Assembly: GCA_963840435.1 (NCBI GenBank) | Contig: CAWIYY010000020.1 | Coordinates: 75,989-139,988 of the forward strand | Length of the DNA stretch: 64,000 bases | Source: Bog-473 sp963840435 | Lineage (GTDB): Bacteria > Actinomycetota > Acidimicrobiia > Acidimicrobiales > RAAP-2 | Direction of reading: 5' to 3' | In this document: positions 26,501-33,994 of the stretch, piece by piece | Layout of the letters: every line of letters begins with the position of its first letter | How positions within the stretch are numbered: the first letter of the stretch is position 1 | Notes under the pieces: generated by a model | The model's input: only the letters and a program-made list of their open reading frames with translations | Databases searched by the model: none | Told to the model about the DNA's origin: nothing | Program-made: the position numbers and the translations under genes

Positions 26501-26891
26501 AACGCTCCCGGCCGAGGTGGCGTCGGCCTTGGCCCGTGACGCCCTTGCCAAGTACAGCGGTGAGCTCTTGCCCTCCGACCGGCACGCGGAGTGGACGGCC
26601 GGGCCGCGAGCAACGCTGAACGGGACGCGTCTGCAGCTGCTCGACCTTCTCTATTCCCGCGAGCTGTCATCGGGAAGCCGCCAGGACGCGCTCTCGCTGC
26701 TGGAGGAGCTCATCTCCGCCAACCCCTCCGACGAGCGCTACTACCTCCAGCTGGCCACCCTGCATCTCGAGGCAGGAAACCGCAGCCGCATGCGGGCCGC
26801 GGTCTCACGGGGCGAGCGGATGCTGGCCGACCTCGGAGTCCAACCCTCGCAGGCCTTCATGGACTTCGTGAGCAGCGTCCGGGATCAGTAG
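23517..26891 (+). CDS. Large ATPase regulator: N-terminal AAA/NTPase with C-terminal winged helix and BTAD domain
   Basis: 1,124 residues. The N-terminus is a STAND/LAL-like ATPase: Walker A GLAGSGKT (57-64), Walker B VLIVFDE (130-136), then a winged-helix-like and long helical-repeat region (about 330-850) rich in TPR-like Ala/Leu helices. After a disordered linker, residues about 883-985 form an OmpR-type DNA-binding domain (VELRLLGDFSVSYEGEPAVI, then SVDELAELLWPGAEP). About 990-1120 is the BTAD helical domain (DERYYLQLATLHLEAGNRSR). SARP regulators usually carry DNA binding plus BTAD at the N-terminus, so the order here is inverted. It should be an ATP-switched transcription activator with the target unknown. 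It has its own promoter and palindromes, which suggests feedback control. Confidence 0.82.
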   Translation: MEYVVRRSGTDPGAHLGQEEPAARHGAAASFARARTHIEHVVRDARGGRPGVAAVHGLAGSGKTSLLDDALAHADDFTRVTLPVPACAMPLELWQRLFRLDGAGSTAADELQQAARTAIRASAEARDAPVLIVFDECPASHASAAQAIAAAVLDPELDVVAAFVVAWRDALDGSTSPLQFELPSHRLEPFTEAQSAELLKTRTGKSPDPAVLADLWRTTAGNPAGMLFASSRLSEDELAGLVPLPAPIPLGLELAEGFGGWTEELNRDARLAVAVASAAEMPRAVLEEALSGVDLTLDALRPARSLGVLSIGADRVRFIHPLCRAAAFQLATHEAQRAARHAATDALVRAGMVEEAAILAATSAPARDERLMSLCVRASQAGSQRSDLERAARFLVLASRFAPTNEQSARHLIDASSLWQAAGRTDRARVCLQRVAPDNVSAAIIGHATYRSARSAFSLHASPHSLAEMAAGAEVCGATEPETASIMLADAAASAVLIDDFVAAQSYAQRAVDLAQNRPGARGWALFARDAVSTILSGPGTLEKNAMQDSMDELAGSGSGAGFPGSPQLAYVLGSALVHVATPALMGRWLAWIDEGVQASGDPSLAGAVALVRSRARLYAGDVPQAVSAADFAVTQLNQVQDVTLLARALGWSAWVHACAGQTARALESATRFFALEQTALHLPHVQVLSSLAHCELQKGRVRGAHAWLQALEDECDHRSGHQDCFDWPSLQVFLHLALLSHYELGLLGADVPVAPGTEHPSPAAVADWNEETGSSATLSASETATASDAPSPFVSAHRKLVAALRQRRLGIPELALFNFSRAETEFDECGAVGWSRLAAAQLGPAARYEPTGGIPAPVGQRVAESGPGLTPAAGSPQRSTRRANEPLPSVELRLLGDFSVSYEGEPAVIPLGHAAQALKIIALFRRISVDELAELLWPGAEPGVGIRRLRNIHWRIKSACGDIVARSDNVICLEDWVVTDVGAFEEAAAAAFEGTLPAEVASALARDALAKYSGELLPSDRHAEWTAGPRATLNGTRLQLLDLLYSRELSSGSRQDALSLLEELISANPSDERYYLQLATLHLEAGNRSRMRAAVSRGERMLADLGVQPSQAFMDFVSSVRDQ

Positions 26892-27022
26892 CGCGCCGGC
26901 GCTCGTGCGCCCGGTGCCGTCGCCTTCGGGCTGACCGGCGTCGCCACACCCCTGCTGCGCAACGTGGCGCACCGGCCAGAGCCCGGGCCGGACGCGAGAA
27001 CGCCCGACCCGGGTCGTGCGGA

Positions 27023-29056
27023 CTACTGCCGGCCGAAGTCGACGGCGAGTGCCGAAAGGTTGGGCGTACCCAGACCGGTGCTCGGGTTGTAGACGGCACC
27101 CGGGTTCCCCGAGAAGTACAGGTTGTCGTTGCCGGTGCCCACCTGCTGCAGCGGGAGGAACGGGCTGCTCTTCTGCTGGGCGAACTTGTAGACCCAGGGG
27201 TTCCAGAAACCGACCCGGTGGCCGAGGAACGACTCCATCACCGCGGTCGAGCCGTTCAGCTCCGGCCCGACGAAGCTGGTGCCGCCCCAGCCGCCCTCGA
27301 GGACGGGGTCCCCGGCCTGGGCGAAGGACGGCGCGTACAGCAGGTAGCCGGTCAACGGATCGGCGTCGGCCGCCAGGTCCGGCTCCACCCGACCCGACGC
27401 GGAACCCGAGACGTTTCCGGGGTTCGGGTCGAACTTCCAGCGGGTCGGCAGGCTGCTGCCGTCGATCGTCACGAAGCGCTTCGGCACGAGATAGGGCACC
27501 GCGGTGAACTCGTCCGTGCCCGACACACCCTGCTGGTACGTGGGTGTGTTGTACAGGACGCTGAAGCCGCCGCCACCGCCGCCGTCGTTCTGAGGGTTCT
27601 GCGTCACCTGCTTCACGGTCGTTCCCGCAGTGGTGGCGAAGGCCGACCAGAGGTAGTCCCAGCCCCAGGCCCGCTGCTGCGACACGCTCACCTCGGCGGA
27701 ACCACCGGGACCAGTGAGGGTGCCGGACCAGGGCAGCGTCGTCCCACCACTCGACGTGATGTAGGGGCTGTCGGCCGGGGTGTCGACGGACAAGTTGGTC
27801 GTACCGAGGTCACCGAAGGCGTCGTAGGCGCCGTCGTCGCCGGCCGAGGCGAACGTCGACTGTCCCTGCACGGCCAGCTCGAGGAAGGCCTCGTTGAACG
27901 CTGCGTTGTAGGCCGACGTCTCGGTGCCGTCGGCAACGGCAGCCGTCAGGTCGGTCTCGGACTCGCCCCAACTGGTGGACACGGAACCGGCCAGGTTCTG
28001 ACTGGCGGCGGTGAAGAAGGCGTCGGCGAACCCGGGGTCGGTGTTGGGTGCCTGGTACACGACCACGTTCGCATCCGGCGCAACGCCACCCGACTGCTCC
28101 ACGTCGAGGTCGGACTCGCTCGAGCCGCCCCTGTTGCTCGGAGCCCCGGGGCCGCCGTCGATGTTCTCGATCGTGACCGTCCGGCCCGAGTTGCTCATCC
28201 CCAGCACGTTCTTCCAGTAGTACTGCGGTGCACCCGGATCCACCGCGGCCAGGGTCACGATGCCGACGGTCTGTCCCTGACCCAGGTCCGAGTCCTGGTA
28301 GAGCGGCGAGAGCCCGTAGTTGGACGCGAAGTTCTGGGGCGTGTTGCAGGCGGAGTCCACGCCCGTCAGCTTGACGCAGGGGTTCGCGCTGTTCGGCTGG
28401 GCCGAGACGCTCGGGGAGATGTGTTGGGCCTGGCTGGCGAAGGCCGAGTAGTTCGACAGGCCGAGGACGGCGGTGACGTAGCTGGCGATGTCGCTGGGCA
28501 GCATGGCCGGCCCGACGGCGGCGTGCACGACCTGGGCCGGAACGGCCTGGCGACCACCCGTTTGGGCCTGGGTCGGAACGCTCACCTGCTGCTGGCTGAC
28601 GTCGAGCGCCCTGTCGAAGTCACCGGCCGTCCCGTTGGCCACCACGTCGACGTCGTCGGCGTAGGACTGCGTCGTGATCCCGAACCCTTGCAGGTACTGC
28701 TCGAGGGCGAGGATGTGCGCGGTGCTCTGCCCGTACTGCTTGGCGAACTGGCTCACGGTGAGATAGGAGCTCACGCCGTTCTCGACGCTCGCCTCGAGCT
28801 GCGCGAGGTTCTGCTCCGTCAGGACGAAGGACACCGTTTCGGGCGTGGTCTTGGGGGTCTGGCCGAAGACGCGCGAACCGGGCAGCGCGGCTGGGTCGTT
28901 GCCCCCCGACACCGGCACGAGTTGCGCGTGGGTCGACGCAGGATCGCTGGCCGACGCCATGGCGCTGCCCGTGAGGCTCACCGCCACCAAGGTGGCGGTG
29001 GCCACCATCCCCAATCCGATGGATCTGAATGAACCTGCGCGCCGCCTGCGACTCAT
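27023..29056 (-). CDS. Secreted S53 (kumamolisin/sedolisin-type) serine-carboxyl protease
   Basis: 677 residues from the ATG at 29056, preceded by GGGGAG; an upstream start at 29149 adds residues without a signal. A signal peptide (GLGMVATATLVAVSLTGSAMA) is followed by the activation pro-domain (about 70-215: VSFVLTEQNLAQLEAS, HILALEQYLQGFGITTQSY, LDVSQQQ). The catalytic domain carries the E-x3-D pair (E314, D318 in SSESDLDVE), the oxyanion Asp (ASAGDDG, D407) and the nucleophile Ser in GGTS (S594). A Ca2+-site-like tail reads YNPSTGLGTPN. The enzyme is thus predicted active, self-processing, and best at acidic pH as known for the family. It lies just beyond a sensor kinase gene on the same strand. 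Confidence 0.92.
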   Translation of the reverse strand: MSRRRRAGSFRSIGLGMVATATLVAVSLTGSAMASASDPASTHAQLVPVSGGNDPAALPGSRVFGQTPKTTPETVSFVLTEQNLAQLEASVENGVSSYLTVSQFAKQYGQSTAHILALEQYLQGFGITTQSYADDVDVVANGTAGDFDRALDVSQQQVSVPTQAQTGGRQAVPAQVVHAAVGPAMLPSDIASYVTAVLGLSNYSAFASQAQHISPSVSAQPNSANPCVKLTGVDSACNTPQNFASNYGLSPLYQDSDLGQGQTVGIVTLAAVDPGAPQYYWKNVLGMSNSGRTVTIENIDGGPGAPSNRGGSSESDLDVEQSGGVAPDANVVVYQAPNTDPGFADAFFTAASQNLAGSVSTSWGESETDLTAAVADGTETSAYNAAFNEAFLELAVQGQSTFASAGDDGAYDAFGDLGTTNLSVDTPADSPYITSSGGTTLPWSGTLTGPGGSAEVSVSQQRAWGWDYLWSAFATTAGTTVKQVTQNPQNDGGGGGGFSVLYNTPTYQQGVSGTDEFTAVPYLVPKRFVTIDGSSLPTRWKFDPNPGNVSGSASGRVEPDLAADADPLTGYLLYAPSFAQAGDPVLEGGWGGTSFVGPELNGSTAVMESFLGHRVGFWNPWVYKFAQQKSSPFLPLQQVGTGNDNLYFSGNPGAVYNPSTGLGTPNLSALAVDFGRQ

Positions 29057-29199
29057 GCTCCAACTCCCCGTGCTCGAATTCGGCTTTGAACCGATTGCGT
29101 CGGACGGTATTAGCACGCGCCTGCGGTACCCGCACGCCCCACCGATCAATCTGCAACAGAAGTGTGGGGAATTCCGTCGCGGGGCGTGACCGGAGCGGC

Positions 29200-30609
29200 T
29201 CAGACGGGAACCAGCTGAGGAACGCTGCCGCGCCAGTACCCGAGCGTCACGACGAAGCGTGAACCCCCGGTTGGCCCGAGCGGCGATTCGGCCCGCACCG
29301 AACCGCCCATGGCCGTCGCCAGCTCGGCCACGATGGCCAGGCCCAACCCCGAGCCCATGCGTCGATTGGGGCCGCGGTCGGCGCGGTAGAAACGCTCGAA
29401 CACGCGGTGCAGATCGGCCTCGGCGATCCCCGGCCCGTCGTCGTCCACCGTGATGAGGCAGACCCCGGCTTCCGGATAGTCGGTGACGCCGACGGCGACG
29501 ACGGTCTCGGCGTAGGTGATGGCGTTCTCAATGAGATTGGCCAGCAACTGGGCCAGGCGGTCCGGGTCGGCGGCCACGTCGGGGGACTGCGGAGAACCGC
29601 CGTTCTCGTGCCCGGCCACATGGACCCGGATCTGCAGACCGTTCTTCGCCGCGGCCGGTCGGAACCCCTCGGCGGTGGTCGACGCCACCTCCGCCGCGTC
29701 GGTCGGGCGCAGGGAGATGGACATCTGGCGCGCCTCGAGCTTGGTGAGGTCGAGCAGGTCTCCGACCAGCCGCTCGAGGCGTCTCGCCTCGGCGATGATC
29801 ACGTCGGCCGCCTGGCTGCTGTCCTCGATCGCGCCGTCCTGTATGGCCTCGGCGAAGCCGCGGATGGAGGTCAAGGGCGTCCGCAGATCATGCGACACCG
29901 CGAGCAGCAGGTGACGCTCACGCGCCCGGCTGTCCTCGAGGCTCTGCGCCATGTCGTTGATCGAACCCGCCAGCGATGCGAACTCCGGGTAGTCGTTCGG
30001 TCGCACGGGCACCCGGCTGGCCAACTCGCCCGACGCGATGCGAGCGGTGACCACTTCCGCTTCGACCAGCGGACGGGCCATGCGCCGGCTCATCTGTGCG
30101 GCCACCAGCGCGGCCACGGCCAGCCCCACCGCGCCGGCCACGATGAAGTAGACCCAGCTCGGTCCGAGATCGCCCACATCGCGCGTGAGCAGGATGGCGA
30201 AGGTGCCGTCGAAGTGCAGGCGGCTGCGCTCCTCGACCGTCAGCTGGGCCGGGGCCACGGCGTAGACCAGGTTGCCCACGCTGCCCGACACGGTGCTCCC
30301 GTTCTGGAGCGCCGGCACGTCGAGGTCCGCCCGGGTGATCCCGTCCGGCAACTTCGTCCTGACCCTGCCCAAGGCGTCGATACGGACGAGAGAGGCGTTA
30401 CTGAGCCGCAAGGTTCTCTTGATGATCTGGAGATCAGGCTTCGATTCGACCCCGAGCCGGCCGGACGTCAGCGAGTTGGCCTCGGACACCAGCTGCGTCG
30501 TCGCCTGGTCGTGCGCCGCCTTCCGGGTGAGCAGGAGGCCACCCGCCCCGGCCACGACGAGGGTGACCGCGACGAGGCCGACCATGGCCAGCATCAATCG
30601 CTGCCGCAT
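29200..30609 (-). CDS. Membrane sensor histidine kinase
   Basis: 469 residues. Membrane segment 1 (LAMVGLVAVTLVVAGAGGLLL), an external sensor of about 110 residues, membrane segment 2 (VYFIVAGAVGLAVAALVAA), then HAMP (about 175-228). The dimerisation/phospho-acceptor box is LLLAVSHDLRTPLTSIRGF (H240). The ATPase domain has the N box (LIENAITYA), G1 (DDDGPGI), F box (FERFYR) and G2 (GSGLGLAIV). All catalytic elements are intact. The response regulator gene ends 9 bases before its start, so the two form a pair. The signal is unknown; the neighbouring secreted protease and secreted protein suggest envelope stress or the outside environment. Confidence 0.93.
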   Translation of the reverse strand: MRQRLMLAMVGLVAVTLVVAGAGGLLLTRKAAHDQATTQLVSEANSLTSGRLGVESKPDLQIIKRTLRLSNASLVRIDALGRVRTKLPDGITRADLDVPALQNGSTVSGSVGNLVYAVAPAQLTVEERSRLHFDGTFAILLTRDVGDLGPSWVYFIVAGAVGLAVAALVAAQMSRRMARPLVEAEVVTARIASGELASRVPVRPNDYPEFASLAGSINDMAQSLEDSRARERHLLLAVSHDLRTPLTSIRGFAEAIQDGAIEDSSQAADVIIAEARRLERLVGDLLDLTKLEARQMSISLRPTDAAEVASTTAEGFRPAAAKNGLQIRVHVAGHENGGSPQSPDVAADPDRLAQLLANLIENAITYAETVVAVGVTDYPEAGVCLITVDDDGPGIAEADLHRVFERFYRADRGPNRRMGSGLGLAIVAELATAMGGSVRAESPLGPTGGSRFVVTLGYWRGSVPQLVPV

Positions 30610-30618
30610 CGACGAGCC

Positions 30619-31296
30619 TCAGCCGAACCGGTAGCCGACGCCCCACACGGTGGCGAGGGGAAGATCGGTCCCCAGCTTCTTGCGCAGCTGGGCCACGTGC
30701 ACGTCGACCGTGCGCTCGTCGCCGTACCAGTCCGTCCCCCACACACCGTCGAGCAACTGCTGTCGGGAGAGCGCCAGCCCGAGGTTGTTGGCCAGGAAGG
30801 CGAGCAGGTCGAACTCGCGCGTGGTCAGGGACACCGCATCGCCGCGCTGGCGCACCTCGCGCCGGCGCAGGTCGACCTCGAGCTCGCCCACGGCGACCAC
30901 TTCCTGCGGGGCGGGTCCCTCGCGGGTCCGCCGGAGGATGGCCCGGACCCGGGCCACCAGCTCGCGGGGCGAGAACGGCTTGGTCAGGTAGTCGTCCGCC
31001 CCCATCTCCAGGCCGAGGACGCGGTCCACCTCGTCGTCCCGGGCCGTGAGGAAGAGCACCGGAACCGTCCCCCGGGCCCGGATCTCCCGGCAGACGTCGA
31101 ACCCGTCCCGCCGGCCCGGCAGGCCGACGTCGAGGATGACGATCCAGGGATCGGACTGCTTGAACAGTTCGAGGCCCTTCTCCCCGTCCCCGGCCAGGAG
31201 CACCCGGAAGCCTTCCCGGCGCAGGTAGAGGTCGACCAGGTCCGCGATATGCGGATCGTCCTCGACGACAACCACCGTTCCGTTCTCGGCGTTCAC
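30619..31296 (-). CDS. OmpR-family response regulator
   Basis: 225 residues. The receiver domain has the acidic pair (VVVEDD, 12-14), phospho-acceptor D56 (IVILDVGLP), switch Thr (LFLTARDD) and Lys (YLTKPFSP). The C-terminal winged helix includes LTTREFDLLAFLANN and RTVDVHVAQLRKKLG. It is complete and should be activated by the adjacent kinase. The operon promoter lies in the 149-base gap shared with a divergently transcribed secreted-protein gene, a likely target. Confidence 0.94.
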   Translation of the reverse strand: MNAENGTVVVVEDDPHIADLVDLYLRREGFRVLLAGDGEKGLELFKQSDPWIVILDVGLPGRRDGFDVCREIRARGTVPVLFLTARDDEVDRVLGLEMGADDYLTKPFSPRELVARVRAILRRTREGPAPQEVVAVGELEVDLRRREVRQRGDAVSLTTREFDLLAFLANNLGLALSRQQLLDGVWGTDWYGDERTVDVHVAQLRKKLGTDLPLATVWGVGYRFG

Positions 31297-31445
31297 CCCA
31301 CCAGCCTTCCATCTGGCGCCCTGGCAAACGCCCCATTCCCAGCTGCCCTTACAGAACCATCATCTTTGGCACACACCTGATTCACCCTGGGGATTCATGA
31401 TGCGGAGCAGGGTATTCCACGGAAACCCGGACGAGAGGAGCAGAC

Positions 31446-32270
31446 ATGTCGAAGGGACGCACGGGCCTGATCCGTTTCGGCGCGGTCGCGTTGGCCTCCA
31501 CGGCGGCCCTGGCCGGCGCGAGCGGCGCCGCGGCTGCGGCCACGTCGTCGGGCGCTCCCGCCACGTCGAGCGGGAGCCACACGACCACCACCCTCCCCAC
31601 CACGCTCGCTGGCATCCAGAGCCTGGCCCACACGCAGATCAGCCGGCGGGTGGACGTCCTCACCGAGGCCGTCAGCAAGGTGAAGGCGGCCAAGGGGCTG
31701 GGTGCAGGCCAAGGCGCGCTCGCCACCTATCTGGGCCAGGACATCGGACCGTTGCAGCAACTGGACGCGAAGATCGCGGCCGACGGCACCGTGCAGCAGG
31801 CGACGGCCGACTACGGCACCATCTTCAGCGGCTTCCGGGTCTACAGGCTGGTCCTGCCGGCTGCCCACGTCGACGCCGAAGCGTCCCGGGTGACGAACAC
31901 GGCCGTCCCCGCGCTCACGAGCGCCGCGGGCAAGGCCCAAGCGCACCAGACGCCGGCCAACGGGCCGACGCTCGGCCCGCTGCTCACCAACCTCAACAGC
32001 CAGATCACGGCGGCCACCAACGCAACGAACGGGCTGGCCGGCACCGTGCTCAGCTACACGCCGGCGCAATGGAACGCCAACAACAACCTGCTGTCCAGCG
32101 CCCAGTCCTCCATCGGGCAGGCGGAGCGCGCGGTCAAACAGGGGCGCAAGGACGTCCATCAGATGCGCGAGCTGCTGGACCCCGGGAGCCTGCACCACGC
32201 CGCCACCCGGCACGGTGCCACGCACGGCCCGAAGCACGGCTCGGGCGGCACCACCTCGACCACCAGCTGA
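31446..32270 (+). CDS. Secreted Ala-rich helical protein of unknown function
   Basis: 274 residues, good ribosome site GAGAGGAG before the ATG. A signal peptide (FGAVALASTAALAGASGAAAAA) is followed by a Ser/Thr linker and then an all-helical domain (about 55-235) with NATNGLAGTVLSYTPAQWNA and the heptad-like SSAQSSIGQAERAVKQGRKD. The tail is His/Gly/Thr-rich. I do not recognise a named family; similar small secreted helical proteins next to two-component systems are common in actinobacteria. Its divergent position from the response regulator suggests it is controlled by it. Confidence 0.7.
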   Translation: MSKGRTGLIRFGAVALASTAALAGASGAAAAATSSGAPATSSGSHTTTTLPTTLAGIQSLAHTQISRRVDVLTEAVSKVKAAKGLGAGQGALATYLGQDIGPLQQLDAKIAADGTVQQATADYGTIFSGFRVYRLVLPAAHVDAEASRVTNTAVPALTSAAGKAQAHQTPANGPTLGPLLTNLNSQITAATNATNGLAGTVLSYTPAQWNANNNLLSSAQSSIGQAERAVKQGRKDVHQMRELLDPGSLHHAATRHGATHGPKHGSGGTTSTTS

Positions 32271-32289
32271 TCCACCCCCGCGGGTGCGT

Positions 32290-32336
32290 GTCACCCACCC
32301 GGAATCCCACGCCGTCCCCCAACCCGGGTGGGTGAC
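32290..32336. terminator. Bidirectional hairpin between convergent genes
   Basis: Perfect 13-bp inverted repeat GTCACCCACCCGG (32290-32302) and CCGGGTGGGTGAC (32324-32336) with a 21-base loop. It lies between the stop codons of the secreted protein (plus) and the aldehyde dehydrogenase (minus). There is no T-run, as is common in GC-rich actinobacteria. Confidence 0.55.
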
Positions 32337-32375
32337 CGGACCCCGGACCGACGGACCGACCGAGGCCGAGGCTCC

Positions 32376-33824
32376 CTACGAGACGACGGACGCCGTGACG
32401 GGGTTGAGGCCGTTGTCGACCTTCGAGCGGTACACCACCTGGTGCTCGGAGAACTCGGCCAGGCCCCACGGGCCGTTCTCCACGCCGAGACCACTCCACT
32501 TGAACCCGCCGAAGGGCTGCTGGGGCGCGAGCGCCAGGTGGGTGTTGACCCACGCCGTGCCGCACTCGAGCTGCGCGGCCACGGCCGCCGCTCGGTCGGC
32601 GTCCGCACCCCAGACCGAGCCCGAGAGCCCGAAGTGGGTGGCGTTGGCCCGGTCGATGGCGTCGTCGAGATCGCGGTAGGACACGACCGGCAGCGCCGGA
32701 CCGAACTGCTCCTCGTCGACGATGCGCGTGCCGTCGGTCAGGCCGGTCAGGATCGTCGGTTCGAAGAAGTAGCCGGGCCGGTCCATCGCCCTGCCGCCGG
32801 TAACGGCGGTCGCCCCGGACGAGAGGGCGTCCGCCACCAGCTCCTTGACCCGCTCGTACTGCGGCTCGTTGTTGATGGGCCCGAGCGTCACGCCCTCCTC
32901 GGTGCCCTCTCCCACCTTGGCCGATCGGGCCTGGGCGGCCAGGCCCTCGACGACCTCGTCGTAGAGCGCTTCGGGGACGTACACCCGCTTGATGGCCGAA
33001 CACACCTGTCCGTTGTTGGCGAAGGCTCCGGCGAAGATGGCCTGGGCCACGACCGCGGGATCGGCGTCGTCGAGCACGATGGCCGGGTCGTTCCCGCCGA
33101 GCTCCAGGGTCACGCGCTTGAGGTCCGGCGCGGCCGCCAGGGCCACGAGCTTGCCGGTCTCGACCGAGCCGGTGAAGCTGATCTTGCGCGGCACGGGGTG
33201 CGTGGTCATCCAGGCGCCGAGCTGGTCGCTGCCACTGACGATGTTCAGCACACCCGGGGGGAACACGTCGCGCAGGAGCTCGCCCACCTTGAGGGTGGTG
33301 AGCGGTGTGTAGGGCGACGGCTTCAACACGAGGGTGTTGCCGGCCAACAGGGCCGGGGCGATCTTCCAGAAGGCCAGGGTCAGCGGAAAGTTCCAGGGCG
33401 TGATGGCCGCCACCACCCCGAGCGGACGCCGGGCAAGCTCGACCGAGGCGGTGTCGTCGTCCTGGATCACCACCGGCTGCGTCTCGAGGTTGGCGAAGTA
33501 CTGGCACCAGATGGCGGCGGCGACACCCTCGATGGCGGCGTCGCCCAGGGGCTTCCCCTGCTCGGCTGTGAGTGTCGGGGCGAGCTCGGTCCCGGCCTGG
33601 GCCAGCAGCACCTCGGATGCCGCCAGCAGCGCGGCACGCCGCGCCGCCTCGTCGGACTTCCACTCCCGGGCGGCCTTGGCGGCGGCGTCGAAGGCGGCGT
33701 CGAGCTGGTGACGCGAGCACTCGGGTGCCTGGGCGAACACCTCGCCGGTGGCGGGGTTGCGGACGCCGAAGGTGCCCTCCGTGGGCGCGCTCTCCCCGTT
33801 GATGGTCATGACGAATTCGGACAT
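32376..33824 (-). CDS. NAD(P)-dependent aldehyde dehydrogenase
   Basis: 482 residues from the ATG at 33824 (GCGAGG upstream). All ALDH landmarks are present: ITPWNFPLTLAFWKIAPALL (oxyanion Asn), LKPSPYTP, SFTGSVETGK (cofactor), the general base E241 in LELGGNDP and the nucleophile C275 in NNGQVCSA, plus EEQFGPALPV. It oxidises an aldehyde to the acid. It is divergent from a flavin amine oxidase gene only 170 bases away, which would supply an aldehyde from an amine. The exact substrate is not predictable from sequence. Confidence 0.93.
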   Translation of the reverse strand: MSEFVMTINGESAPTEGTFGVRNPATGEVFAQAPECSRHQLDAAFDAAAKAAREWKSDEAARRAALLAASEVLLAQAGTELAPTLTAEQGKPLGDAAIEGVAAAIWCQYFANLETQPVVIQDDDTASVELARRPLGVVAAITPWNFPLTLAFWKIAPALLAGNTLVLKPSPYTPLTTLKVGELLRDVFPPGVLNIVSGSDQLGAWMTTHPVPRKISFTGSVETGKLVALAAAPDLKRVTLELGGNDPAIVLDDADPAVVAQAIFAGAFANNGQVCSAIKRVYVPEALYDEVVEGLAAQARSAKVGEGTEEGVTLGPINNEPQYERVKELVADALSSGATAVTGGRAMDRPGYFFEPTILTGLTDGTRIVDEEQFGPALPVVSYRDLDDAIDRANATHFGLSGSVWGADADRAAAVAAQLECGTAWVNTHLALAPQQPFGGFKWSGLGVENGPWGLAEFSEHQVVYRSKVDNGLNPVTASVVS

Positions 33825-33950
33825 TGCACACCTCGCGTGTTCGGTGGAGGAGCGTCGCAGCCACTCCGGGGCGGACGGTTCCGCCGACACTCCCATCGTC
33901 GCGCCGCTCCGGCCGGTGCTCAATGGGACCCGCTGCACTACCGTCGCCTG

Positions 33951-33977
33951 CGGGCCCGGGCCCGAGGCCCGGGCCCG
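33951..33977. promoter_or_regulatory. Very stable GC-only hairpin in the leader of the amine oxidase gene
   Basis: CGGGCCCGGGCC (33951-33962) pairs perfectly with GGCCCGGGCCCG (33966-33977) around a three-base loop CGA. It ends 17 bases before the ATG at 33995 and just ahead of the ribosome site GGGGGTGGG. It could hinder translation, pause RNA polymerase, or protect the message. Confidence 0.5.
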
Positions 33978-33994
33978 GGATCGGGGGTGGGTGC

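Noticed and set aside
26591..29032. 813-residue open frame on the plus strand opposite the S53 protease
   Set aside because: It is antisense to a gene with a full signal peptide, pro-domain and catalytic residues; the translation is Arg/Gly/Val-rich without motifs, a GC-driven shadow.
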